Under the pieces are notes generated by a model that worked only from the letters and a program-made list of their open reading frames with translations, ran no database searches and was not told the origin of the DNA. From Sinosporangium siamense (GTDB taxonomy: Bacteria; Actinomycetota; Actinomycetes; Streptosporangiales; Streptosporangiaceae): a stretch of DNA of 64,000 nucleotides. Each line of letters starts with the position of its first letter. Within the stretch, counting starts at the first letter, position 1. Below, one piece after another: positions 17,944-26,908 of the stretch. The stretch covers positions 186,001 to 250,000 of the forward strand of contig NZ_BOOW01000006.1 of the NCBI RefSeq assembly GCF_016863435.1. The letters are read 5' to 3'. The position numbers and the translations under genes were made by a program.

Positions 17944-18611
17944 GCGCGGGCACGGGCAGACGGGCGCTCTGGATCTGGGTCCTTGCGACCGCCGCGGCAG
18001 CCGGCCTCGCCTGGACGGCGTCCCGGCAGGAGTGGGTCCAGGTCGCCTACCAGGGCACCTCCGGCCCCGGCGGCCGCACGCAGACCGCCGTCACCGGCGC
18101 CGAGATCGCCGCGGGCGTCGGCCCTCTCGCCCTGGCCGCCCTCGCCTCGATCCTCGCCGTCCTCGCCGCGAGCGGCCTGTGGCGGCGCCTCGTCGCCCTC
18201 GCCACCGCCGCCTTCGGCGCCGGCATCGCCTACATCGCGCTCAGCGGCACCGACACGAGCGACATCGCCGACCTGGTCAAGAGCCGCAACCCCCTCGCCT
18301 CAGCCGCCCACGGCTGGACCTTCGACCTCACCCTCTGGTCCAGCGTCACCGCCGTCTGCGGCGTTGTCCTGTGCGCCCTCGGCCTGGCCGCCGCCGCGTT
18401 CGCCCCCCGCTGGCCGGGCATGTCCGACCGCTACTCCCGCCACACCTCCGGCGAGGGCCGTACGGCGGAAGCCCCCCCGGCCGCGCCCCGGGAGCCCGCC
18501 CCCCGCCCACGCGAACGTGCCCTGTGGGACGCGATCGACAGCGGCGAGGACCCCACCGAGACCGGCGACGAGGACAACCCCGCTTCGGGTGGCCATAAGC
18601 GCCGCCCCTGA
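17940..18611 (+). CDS. Trp-region conserved membrane protein (TIGR02234 type)
   Basis: 223 residues with four predicted helices: about 9-25, 60-80, 87-103 and 128-150. The sequence fits the family named for its place in actinobacterial trp operons: W[10 protein letters not shown], [18 protein letters not shown], and a C-terminal hydrophilic tail ending GGHKRRP. The TTG at 17940 overlaps the hisI stop (TTGA) and is the only start that does not run into hisI. In related genomes this gene usually follows trpE. Here trpE is absent and hisI takes its place. Confidence 0.8.
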   Translation: MSAGTGRRALWIWVLATAAAAGLAWTASRQEWVQVAYQGTSGPGGRTQTAVTGAEIAAGVGPLALAALASILAVLAASGLWRRLVALATAAFGAGIAYIALSGTDTSDIADLVKSRNPLASAAHGWTFDLTLWSSVTAVCGVVLCALGLAAAAFAPRWPGMSDRYSRHTSGEGRTAEAPPAAPREPAPRPRERALWDAIDSGEDPTETGDEDNPASGGHKRRP

Positions 18612-18671
18612 CCGGCCAGGATTCCGACCGCACCGCCCCCAAGCCGGTGCACGACACCTAAGCAGCTCGAT

Positions 18672-18988
18672 CGGCCCAGGCACTCTCACCCTCTCGACGG
18701 GTTACGTGACACCGCAGGCGACACCCGCCGACCGGGTCGAGGCCGGTTGACGGGTTCGGGCTATGACCGCCTTGGAAGGCGGTGCTCGCCGACCGGTCTG
18801 AGGGCCGTTGGGCGGGGTTTTCGGGATCCAGCCGGCCCAGGCACTCTCACCCTCTCGACGGGTTACGTGACACCGCAGGCGACACCCGCCGACCGGGTCG
18901 AGGCCGGTTGACGGGTTCGGGCTATGACCGCCTTGGAAGGCGGTGCTCGCCGACCGGTCTGAGGGCCGTTGGGCGGGGTTTTCGGGAT
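18672..18988. repeat. Exact 156-bp tandem duplication
   Basis: Bases 18672-18827 are repeated at 18833-18988 with a 5-bp spacer (CCAGC). As far as I can read, the copies are identical. Each copy contains a stable hairpin ACCGCCTT-GG-AAGGCGGT, two GACGGGTT-type direct repeats, and a GGCGGGGTTTTC end resembling a short terminator. A partial third copy (TTGGAAGGCGGTGGTTGCCGGTC) follows near 18999. No plausible gene is present between 18612 and 19191. Confidence 0.9.
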
Positions 18989-19191
18989 AGAGCAGGTTTG
19001 GAAGGCGGTGGTTGCCGGTCGCGCCGGCTCGGGCCTGATCGGCGAGCCACGTGCATGAGGTGCGGCGGCCTGGAGCGGGCGGCGGTGGCTTCGAGGCCCA
19101 GGTTCGGGCCGTGGTTGAGGCGGCTTTGCCGTACGCGACTTTGAAGTTTGTGAGCACTGATGGGGCGCGCGGGGTCGGCATACTGAGCGTT

Positions 19192-19608
19192 ATGGCGGTG
19201 GTTGCGCGGCGGCGGGTTGTGGCGGTGCTCGGGCCGGTTGCGGTGGCGGCGGTGGTTGCCGGGGCGGGGCTGTATGTGCGGGCGGTGGATCCCAATGAGC
19301 CGGGACATTATCCGGCGTGTCCGTTTTTGGCGTTGACGGGGCTTTTGTGTCCTGGATGTGGCACTTTGCGAGCGGTGCATGCCTTGGGGCATGGAGATGT
19401 GCTGGGGGCTCTAGGGCTCAATGCGATGTTTGTGCTTTTGGTGCCATTTCTGGGGTTTGTGTGGGGGCAGTGGCTGGTCGCGTCCTGGCGGGCGCGGCCG
19501 GTGCGGTGGGTGATGCCGGGGGCGCCCTACCTGTTTGGCTTCCTGGCCTTTGTGATCGTTTTCTGGATCGTTCGAAATCTGCCTTTTGGGCAGTTCCTGG
19601 CCCCATAG
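19192..19608 (+). CDS. DUF2752 membrane protein
   Basis: 138 residues with three to four hydrophobic segments. The diagnostic motif is CPFLALTGLLCPGCGTLRA followed by HALGHGD. It contains the CPxCG-like Cys cluster typical of DUF2752, near residues 46-68. Function is unknown, perhaps metal or lipid associated. ATG at 19192 follows a CATACT hexamer by seven bases. The DNA is G-rich on the coding strand and uses rarer codons (TTT, TTG, GGG) more than its neighbours. It sits directly upstream of trpC, as in other actinomycetes by my recollection. Confidence 0.8.
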   Translation: MAVVARRRVVAVLGPVAVAAVVAGAGLYVRAVDPNEPGHYPACPFLALTGLLCPGCGTLRAVHALGHGDVLGALGLNAMFVLLVPFLGFVWGQWLVASWRARPVRWVMPGAPYLFGFLAFVIVFWIVRNLPFGQFLAP

Positions 19609-19671
19609 AGCGGGCCAGGCGACGCCCCCCTGGCAGCACGGCCCCGATGAGGCCGATACGATCGGCAGAAC

Positions 19672-19691
19672 AAGGCCGAAAGGTCGGCCTT
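19672..19691 (+). promoter_or_regulatory. Hairpin in the trpC leader
   Basis: AAGGCCGA-AAGG-TCGGCCTT is a perfect eight-base stem with a four-base loop. It ends 29 bases before the trpC GTG and just upstream of its ribosome binding site GGAGGG. It could be a leader element or the end of the DUF2752 transcript. No Trp-rich leader peptide is seen. Confidence 0.45.
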
Positions 19692-19720
19692 AAGCCGTCG
19701 ACCGGAGGGACCCTGATCGC

Positions 19721-20541
19721 GTGACCGTGCTCGACGAGATCCTGGACGGGGTTCGAGCGGACCTCGCCGACAGGCAGAGAGCCGTGACGCTCGATGAGCT
19801 GAAGGAGCGGGCGGCCAAGGCGCCCTCGCCCCGTGACGCCTACGCCGCGCTCGGCGGCGACAAGGTGTCGGTCATTGCCGAGGTGAAGCGCTCAAGCCCT
19901 TCCAAGGGGGCGCTCGCCGCCATCGCCGATCCCGCTGCGCTCGCCAGGGACTACGAGTCGGGTGGCGCCCACGTCATCAGCGTGCTCACCGAGCGCCGCC
20001 GCTTCGGCGGCAGCCTTGAGGACCTCGCGTCGGTGCGGGCGGCGGTCGATGTGCCCGTCCTGCGCAAGGACTTCGTCGTGACGTCCTATCAGCTCTGGGA
20101 GGCCCGCGCCCACGGCGCCGACCTCGTGCTGCTGATCGTCGCCGCGCTGGAGCAGAACGCGCTCGTCTCGCTGATCGAGCGTGCCGAGTCGATCGGCCTC
20201 ACGCCGCTGGTCGAGGTGCACACCGCCGAGGAGCTCGACCGCGCCCTCGACGCCGGAGCCAAGATCATCGGCATCAACGCCCGCGACCTGAAGACGCTTA
20301 AGGTGGACCGCGAGGTGTTCGGGCGTCTCGCCCCGAAGATCCCCGACGGCGTGATCAGAATCGCTGAGTCCGGGGTGCGCGGTCCGCATGATCTTCTGGC
20401 ATATGCTCGTGCCGGAGCGGACGCGGTGCTCGTGGGCGAGAGCCTGGTGACGGGCAAGGACCCGAGGGCCGCCGTGGTCGACCTGGTGACCGCCGGCGCC
20501 CACCCCGCGACCAGACCGGACAACGGATCCGAGAGGCAGCA

Positions 20542-20545
<4 letters not shown>
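19721..20545 (+). CDS. trpC: Indole-3-glycerol phosphate synthase
   Basis: 274-residue TIM barrel that closes the indole ring from CdRP in tryptophan synthesis. Visible are [15 protein letters not shown] with catalytic Glu and Lys, [57 protein letters not shown] and [16 protein letters not shown] start at 19721 with GGAGGG about ten bases upstream. It overlaps trpB by four bases. The small trpX gene reported between trpC and trpB in streptomycetes is absent. Confidence 0.96.
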
Positions 20546-21786
<1,241 letters not shown>

Positions 21787-21803
21787 TTTCCTCAGGACCA
21801 GCG

Positions 21804-22601
21804 ATGACGACACTTGCCTCGGTGTTCGAGAAGGCCCGCGCGGAAAACCGCGCCGCCTTGGTCGGATATCTTCCGGCCGGCTTTCCCACCAAGGAGGGCG
21901 CGATCGCCGCGGCCACCGCCATGGTCGAGGCGGGGTGCGACGTGATCGAGATCGGGTTGCCCTACTCCGATCCCCTCATGGACGGCCCCACCATCCAGGA
22001 CGCCGTGCACCGGTCGCTGCTCAACGGCACCCGCATCGCCGACGTCATGCACACCGTCGAGGGCGTCGCCAAGACGGGCGCGGCCACGCTGGTCATGACG
22101 TATTGGAACCCCGTCTACATCTACGGGGCCGAGCGCTTCGCCCGCGACCTCGCGAGCGCCGGCGGCGTCGGCACCATCACCCCCGACCTCATCCCCGAGG
22201 AGGCCGGCCCCTGGTGCGCCGCCTCGGCCGCCGCGGGCATCGACACGGTGTTCCTCGTCGCCCCCAGTTCCCCCGACGAGCGCATCGCCTCCGTCGTGGA
22301 GTGCTGCACCGGCTTCCTGTACGCCGCCTCCCTCATGGGCATCACAGGCGCGCGCGAGAGTGTCGGCTCCGCAGCCGAGGGACTCGTCAAGCGGAGCCGC
22401 GCGCACACCTCGATCCCCGTCTGCGTCGGCCTCGGCGTCGGCACGGGCGCCCAGGCCGCCGAGGTCGCCGCCTACGCCGACGGCGTCATCGTGGGCTCGG
22501 CCTTCATCCGCCGCCTCCTGGACGCCCCGGACGAGGCCACCGGCCTCGCCGCGGTGCGCGAGTTGGCCACCGAACTGGCCGCCGGAGTCCGCAGCCGCTG
22601 A
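21804..22601 (+). CDS. trpA: Tryptophan synthase alpha chain
   Basis: 265-residue TIM barrel that cleaves indole-glycerol phosphate to indole, channelled to TrpB. Visible are LVGYLPAGFPTKEG, CDVIEIGLPYSDPLMDGPTI with catalytic Glu and Asp, VMTYWNPVYIYG, TPDLIPEEA, FLYAASLMGITGAR and VCVGLGVGTGAQA. ATG at 21804 has AGGA seven bases upstream. It is the last gene of the trp operon, followed by a hairpin terminator. Confidence 0.96.
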   Translation: MTTLASVFEKARAENRAALVGYLPAGFPTKEGAIAAATAMVEAGCDVIEIGLPYSDPLMDGPTIQDAVHRSLLNGTRIADVMHTVEGVAKTGAATLVMTYWNPVYIYGAERFARDLASAGGVGTITPDLIPEEAGPWCAASAAAGIDTVFLVAPSSPDERIASVVECCTGFLYAASLMGITGARESVGSAAEGLVKRSRAHTSIPVCVGLGVGTGAQAAEVAAYADGVIVGSAFIRRLLDAPDEATGLAAVRELATELAAGVRSR

Positions 22602-22622
22602 CCTGCCGCTTTCCCAGGCCCC

Positions 22623-22643
22623 GGGCCGCCCTTGTGGCGGCCC
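22623..22643 (+). terminator. Hairpin terminator after trpA
   Basis: GGGCCGCC-CTTGT-GGCGGCCC is a perfect eight-base GC stem, followed by TTCCGGCTTTTCC, about 20 bases after the trpA stop. It has a modest T content downstream, typical of actinomycete terminators. Confidence 0.75.
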
Positions 22644-23251
22644 TTCCGGCTTTTCCGGGGCCGATCTTCGTGTCCGGGGGCCTGGCATGGGCGCGGCCCG
22701 TGCAGGTTTCGGGCGCGGGCGCACCGGGTCCGGCCGGTCGTTGGTCACGGCGCACTTCCGGCTTGTGCCGTACGGCGGAGCCTGGGGGATAGGAGTGGTG
22801 CCGCGGGGTGTGAGGACATCGGCGGCGTGCGGGTGACTTGGGGGAGCTGTGCGGGTGTTTGGGGATGCTCGTTTTGGAGGCTGAGCTGGGCTGGGGGCGC
22901 GGGGCGGGGGAGTCCGGGGCGGGGTTCTGGGCTTGTGATCTTGGTCCTGGGCATTGGGGGACTATCGGCTCTCGGATGACGGGCGGAAGGGCCTAACGCC
23001 GAGAGGCCGGTGTGGAGGACGCTGGGTCACGCGCAGAGATCTTGGCGCGGGGGAAAAGTGGGATATGCGGTGACTTTCGGTAACAGGGTTGTCGTTGACC
23101 TGGGGTAATGAAGGCGTACCGCGCTCGTGCCGGGGTGGAATGAGGTTAGTGTGGCTTGCTCTACCCGGTGATATGCGCGGGTAAGACGGTGCGCGCCGGG
23201 CGTCGGGCCCGCCGATCGAAAACAACATCATGAGGACTTGGGGAGGTGGCG
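22644..23251. other. Non-coding region between trpA and the MauE-like gene
   Basis: No supported gene. From about 22790 to 22980 the plus strand is strongly G-rich (runs of GGGGG), giving marked G-over-C skew and possible G-quadruplex potential. A palindromic pair of the dispersed word (GGCTTGTGCCGTACGGCGGAGCC) lies at 22760-22782. A TTGACC hexamer is at 23095-23100 but no well-placed -10 is seen. Confidence 0.5.
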
Positions 23252-23791
23252 GTGTCATCACCGTCGCGCAGAGTGAGTTCTGCGATACCGTGGGTGTCGA
23301 TGGTCGCTCGGTTGGTGCTCGCGGGAGTGCTGATCGTGGCCGGTCTGCTCAAGATCGACACACCCGCGTTGTCCGTGGAGGCGGTGAGGGCTTATGAGTT
23401 GCTGCCGGTCTCGCTCACGCCGGTGGTCGGTTACGGCCTGCCGGTCCTGGAGATCGTCGTCGGCGTGTTTCTCGCGGCCGGTCTTCTCACCCGCACGGCG
23501 GGTGTCGCCGGGGCGCTCCTCATGTTCGTCTTCGTCGTCGGCATCATCTCGGCCTGGGCTCGCGGTCTGCGCATCGACTGCGGGTGTTTCGGGACGGGCG
23601 GGGTGCTTGAGGCGTGGGAGGAGCCCAATTACCTCGGCACCATCCTGCGAGACATCGGGCTGGTGGCCCTCGGTGTCTGGGTCGCCTGGTTCCCCCCGGG
23701 AAAGTTCGCGCTTGATTCGGCGCTTGGGCTGACCTCGTCGCGTGACAAGGACGACGACGAGGATCTCGACAAGGATGAGGAGACTGTCTGA
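23252..23791 (+). CDS. MauE/DoxX-type redox membrane protein
   Basis: 179 residues with four predicted helices. The family is VKOR/DsbD-like in role, often passing electrons to periplasmic thiol oxidoreductases. Visible are ARLVLAGVLIVAGLLKI, the PVLEIVVGVFLAAGLLTR helix pair, and RIDCGCFGTGG with two Cys in a CxC arrangement. The C-terminus is a highly acidic tail (KDDDEDLDKDEETV). GTG at 23252 is chosen because GGGAGG lies five bases upstream. GTG at 23246 would overlap that site. Its stop overlaps the next ATG by one base (TGATG). Confidence 0.82.
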   Translation: MSSPSRRVSSAIPWVSMVARLVLAGVLIVAGLLKIDTPALSVEAVRAYELLPVSLTPVVGYGLPVLEIVVGVFLAAGLLTRTAGVAGALLMFVFVVGIISAWARGLRIDCGCFGTGGVLEAWEEPNYLGTILRDIGLVALGVWVAWFPPGKFALDSALGLTSSRDKDDDEDLDKDEETV

Positions 23792-24543
23792 TGGGCAAGG
23801 GCGCGCGCGATCAGTCGGCGCGGGAGCGCATCAAGGCGCAGCGTGAGGCCGAGCGCAAGCAGGATCAGCGCAGACGCATCGCGACGATCGCCACCGTGGG
23901 GATCGTGGGGCTCGCCGCCGTCGGCGCCGGCTGGTGGTATGCCGCGTCCAGGAGCACTCCGGAGACCATCGCCCAGTCGCTCGCCCCGATCACGGTGACG
24001 TCGGACGGCACCGCGGTCATGGCGAAGCCCGGGGTCGACCGGCCGGTGATCGACATCTTTGAGGACTTCCAGTGTCCCGCCTGCAAGCAGCTGGAGGAGA
24101 CCTCGGGTTCCACGCTCAAGAATCTCGCGGCCGAGGGCAAGGCCAAGGTGGTCTTCCACCCGGTCACGATCTTCCCCGAGCAGATGAACCGCGGCATCAC
24201 GCGGGCCAACTCGGTGCGGGCCGGCGCGGCCATGCGCTGTGTGTCCGACGGTCAGCAGTGGCTCGCCCTGCACGACAAGCTGTTCAAGGAGCAGCCGTCG
24301 GAGCAGGCCGAGGGGTTCAAAGTCGACGACATCGTGGCGTGGGGCGAGGCCGCCGGGGTGACCGCTTCCGGCTTCGCGGAGTGTGTCACCTCGCAGAAGG
24401 AAGCCAAGGCCCACCTCGACTACGGCGCGACGATCAAGATCCAGGGCACCCCGACCGTCAGGCTCAACGGCAAGGACTTGGACAACCGTGTGGCTTTCAA
24501 TCCGCAGGCTCTCCGGGAAGCCGTCATCAATGCCGGCGGCTAG
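23791..24543 (+). CDS. Membrane-anchored DsbA-like thioredoxin-fold protein
   Basis: 250 residues. A charged N-terminus (KGARDQSARERIKAQREAER) is followed by one membrane helix (about 31-50). An extracytoplasmic DsbA/DSBA-like domain then carries the FEDFQCPACKQLEE active site (CPAC near residues 95-98) and the cis-Pro loop IQGTPTVRLNGK. It probably oxidises or isomerises disulfides in secreted proteins. The MauE-like neighbour, overlapping by one base, would recycle it. Coupling is inferred from gene order. Confidence 0.88.
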   Translation: MGKGARDQSARERIKAQREAERKQDQRRRIATIATVGIVGLAAVGAGWWYAASRSTPETIAQSLAPITVTSDGTAVMAKPGVDRPVIDIFEDFQCPACKQLEETSGSTLKNLAAEGKAKVVFHPVTIFPEQMNRGITRANSVRAGAAMRCVSDGQQWLALHDKLFKEQPSEQAEGFKVDDIVAWGEAAGVTASGFAECVTSQKEAKAHLDYGATIKIQGTPTVRLNGKDLDNRVAFNPQALREAVINAGG

Positions 24544-24728
24544 CGTCTCGCGGGCTTCCGCCGCACTCGAGGTTCGCACTGAGATACACCCGAGTGTCGG
24601 GGATGCAACCGATGGGCGGTCCCGTGCGGTCCGGGAGAGGCGGGTGGGATCCATGTTGAGGTCTCAGGCTGGTTCCGGTGTCGATGTGATGCCGACATGT
24701 GGCTCCGAACCCTGTACTGTCACCTGAC

Positions 24729-25940
24729 ATGCTCCTCGCCTCGATTCCCAGCCCGTCCGTATCCGAGTGGAGCCTTGGGCCGCTCACTCTGCGGGCTTAT
24801 GCAATGTGCATCGTGCTCGGTGTCGTTGTCGCCGTGTGGATCACGATGCGTCGGTGGCGTGCACGGGGAGGCGATCCCGGCACGGTGGTCGACATCGCCG
24901 TGTGGGCGGTGGCCTTCGGCCTGATCGGCGGTCGCCTCTATCACGTGGCCACCGACTGGTATCTCTACTTCGGTTCAGAAGCGCCCAATGAGCCCATCGA
25001 CGCGTTGAAGATCTGGAACGGCGGGCTCGGCATCTGGGGGGCGATCGCCCTCGGCGGCGTCGGCGTCTGGATCGCCTGCCGCAGGCGGGGCATCGCGCTG
25101 ACGGCGATGGCCGACGCGATCGCGCCCGGCCTCGCCATCGCGCAGGCGATCGGCCGCTGGGGCAACTATTTCAACCAGGAGCTGTTCGGCGGCCCCACTG
25201 ACCTGCCGTGGGGCATCGAGATCGAACCCGGCCGTCCCGGCACGATTCCCGGCGTCGACGTCTATCACCCGACCTTCCTCTACGAGTCGCTGTGGAACCT
25301 CGCGCTGGCCGGGGTGCTCTTCTGGGCGGGCAGCCGCTACAAGCTGCACTACGGCCGGCTGTTCGCGCTCTATGTGGCGGGTTACACCCTGGGCCGGTTC
25401 TGGATCGAGGGCATGCGGTCCGACCCGACGAGTGAGATCCTCGGGCTGCGCCTCAACCAGTGGACTTCGATCGTGCTGTTCCTCGCCGCGCTGGTCTACT
25501 TCTGGCTGATGCGCAACAGGACCGGGGAGGAGTCGCTCGGTGTGACCCCGGCGGTCGACGGGCACGGCGCCGACCTGGCCGACGAGGACGAGCTCGCGGG
25601 TGCCGCCGAGCGCCGCACCCAGGCGGAGACGGTGGAGTCCGGCGCGGGCGAGGACGACGACAAGCCCGGAGGAGACGAGACGTCCGGCAAGGATGCGCCC
25701 GGTGGCACTTCGGCGGAAGCGCCGGCAGGTGCGGTCACCACGGCCCCCGCAGCCACGACGACCACAGGCACGGCCGCCACGGGCACAGCTACGACGGGCA
25801 CGGCTACGACGGGCACGGCTACGACGGGCACGGCTACGACGGGCACGGCTACGACGGGCACGGCCACCAAGGGGGCCACGGGCTCCAAGAGTGGCGACCC
25901 GGCCGATTCGTCGAGCGACTCGGGCTCGGGATCGGACTGA
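24729..25940 (+). CDS. lgt: Prolipoprotein diacylglyceryl transferase with long C-terminal extension
   Basis: Transfers diacylglycerol to the lipobox Cys of prolipoproteins in the membrane. The core is about 275 residues with seven helices. The family signature is GRWGNYFNQELFGGPTDLPWG, and YHPTFLYESLWN and GYTLGRFWIEGMR are also clear. The full length is 403 residues. The last 125 are an acidic, then Thr/Ala/Gly-rich tail including TTGTA repeats, beyond the usual enzyme. ATG at 24729 is used because TGTACTGT lies eight bases before it (leaderless type) and it begins the family N-terminus. Confidence 0.93.
   Translation: MLLASIPSPSVSEWSLGPLTLRAYAMCIVLGVVVAVWITMRRWRARGGDPGTVVDIAVWAVAFGLIGGRLYHVATDWYLYFGSEAPNEPIDALKIWNGGLGIWGAIALGGVGVWIACRRRGIALTAMADAIAPGLAIAQAIGRWGNYFNQELFGGPTDLPWGIEIEPGRPGTIPGVDVYHPTFLYESLWNLALAGVLFWAGSRYKLHYGRLFALYVAGYTLGRFWIEGMRSDPTSEILGLRLNQWTSIVLFLAALVYFWLMRNRTGEESLGVTPAVDGHGADLADEDELAGAAERRTQAETVESGAGEDDDKPGGDETSGKDAPGGTSAEAPAGAVTTAPAATTTTGTAATGTATTGTATTGTATTGTATTGTATTGTATKGATGSKSGDPADSSSDSGSGSD
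25776..25865 (+). repeat. 15-bp tandem repeat in the lgt 3' end
   Basis: Six copies of a 15-mer ACGACGGGCACGGCT (first and last slightly different) encode (A/T)TGTA pentapeptides at residues 350-379 of Lgt. The third frame would read YDGHG repeats. Copy number is likely variable between strains. Confidence 0.9.
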
Positions 25941-26007
25941 CCGAGCCCGGCCCGCCTCGGTCCCGATGGTTGTGATCAGTTCGTAGACGTTCCCCTCACC
26001 GATGGGC

Positions 26008-26030
26008 GGGCTCGGCCGGCCGCCGAGCCC
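26008..26030 (+). terminator. Hairpin between lgt and the VIT gene
   Basis: GGGCTCGGC-CGGCC-GCCGAGCCC is a perfect nine-base stem ending directly before the GGAGGGG ribosome binding site of the VIT gene. It may end the lgt transcript or control access to that site. No T run follows, so the terminator role is uncertain. Confidence 0.4.
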
Positions 26031-26044
26031 GGAGGGGAGCGAAC

Positions 26045-26908
26045 ATGGGACAGGCCGCTGCGAACGGATCAGACCACAACGGATCACACCAGAACAGGCC
26101 GCATGACCGCCGTGATTCCCAAGGCGCACAAGGTGACCAGGGGAATCACGGCGACGAGAACGCCAAGGCGGGTGACGAAGCCCCCGGCCGGCGACAAATC
26201 CCGGCCGGGACGCCTTCGGTGGTCACACACCAGCATCGCGACGTCACCGGCGGCTGGTTGCGGCCATCGGTGTTCGGGGCGATGGACGGGCTGGTCTCCA
26301 ACTTCGCGCTGATCGCCGGAGTGGCGGGCGGCACACACAACACCAAGGTCATCGCACTCGCCGGAGTGGCCGGGCTGGCCGCCGGGGCGTTCTCCATGGC
26401 GGGCGGCGAATACGTCTCTGTGGCCAGTCAGCGCGAGCTGGCGCAGGCGGAGATCGCCGTCGAACGCCGTGAGCTGAAACACCACCCCGAGGCCGAACTC
26501 GCCGAGTTGACGCAGTTCATCGAGAGCAGAGGCGTCGAACACGACGTGGCCGCCGAGGTCGCCCGGCAGCTCTCACGCGACCCGGAGACGGCTCTCGCCA
26601 TACACAGCAGAGCAGAGCTCGGAGTGACTCTCAGTGACCTGCCGAGCCCATACACAGCCGCTATATCGTCGTTCCTGTCCTTCAGCGTGGGCGCGGTACT
26701 GCCGCTTTTGCCATACCTTTTGGGCATGCACGATCTGTGGGGCTCCGCCCTGGTCTCCGGGGTGGCTTTGTTTGGAGCGGGGGCGCTGGTGTCTCGTTTG
26801 ACGGCGAGGGGTTGGCTTTACTCCGGGCTGCGCCAGTTTGTGGTCGGGGCAGCGGCAGCCGCACTGACCTTCGCGCTCGGCGATCTGATCGGAGCGGGAG
26901 CCCTGTGA
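26045..26908 (+). CDS. VIT1/CCC1-family metal ion transporter with His/Asp-rich N-terminus
   Basis: 287 residues. The family transports Fe(II)/Mn(II) across membranes. The core shows RPSVFGAMDGLVSNFALIAG, GAFSMAGGEYVSVASQRE, and the cytosolic metal-binding helix ELKHHPEAELAELTQFIESRG. Three C-terminal helices follow. The first 65 residues are hydrophilic and rich in His, Asn, Asp and Gly, longer than in typical members. GGAGGGG eight bases upstream fixes ATG 26045. Its stop overlaps the next GTG by four bases. Confidence 0.9.
   Translation: MGQAAANGSDHNGSHQNRPHDRRDSQGAQGDQGNHGDENAKAGDEAPGRRQIPAGTPSVVTHQHRDVTGGWLRPSVFGAMDGLVSNFALIAGVAGGTHNTKVIALAGVAGLAAGAFSMAGGEYVSVASQRELAQAEIAVERRELKHHPEAELAELTQFIESRGVEHDVAAEVARQLSRDPETALAIHSRAELGVTLSDLPSPYTAAISSFLSFSVGAVLPLLPYLLGMHDLWGSALVSGVALFGAGALVSRLTARGWLYSGLRQFVVGAAAAALTFALGDLIGAGAL

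Noticed and set aside
18702-18990. tRNA-like anticodon hairpin in the 156-bp repeat (CCGCCTTCCAAGGCGG on the minus strand)
   Set aside because: The hairpin is an even palindrome, so a seven-base loop does not fit, and no acceptor or T arm can be built around it.
22360-22979. Open frames downstream of trpA
   Set aside because: They begin inside trpA or in G-rich DNA, have no ribosome binding site, and show Arg/Trp/Gly-biased composition typical of noise.
23041-23251. SigR-type (GGAAT-n18-GTT) promoter before the MauE/DsbA-like pair
   Set aside because: GGGAAAA is present but no GTT is at the required spacing.
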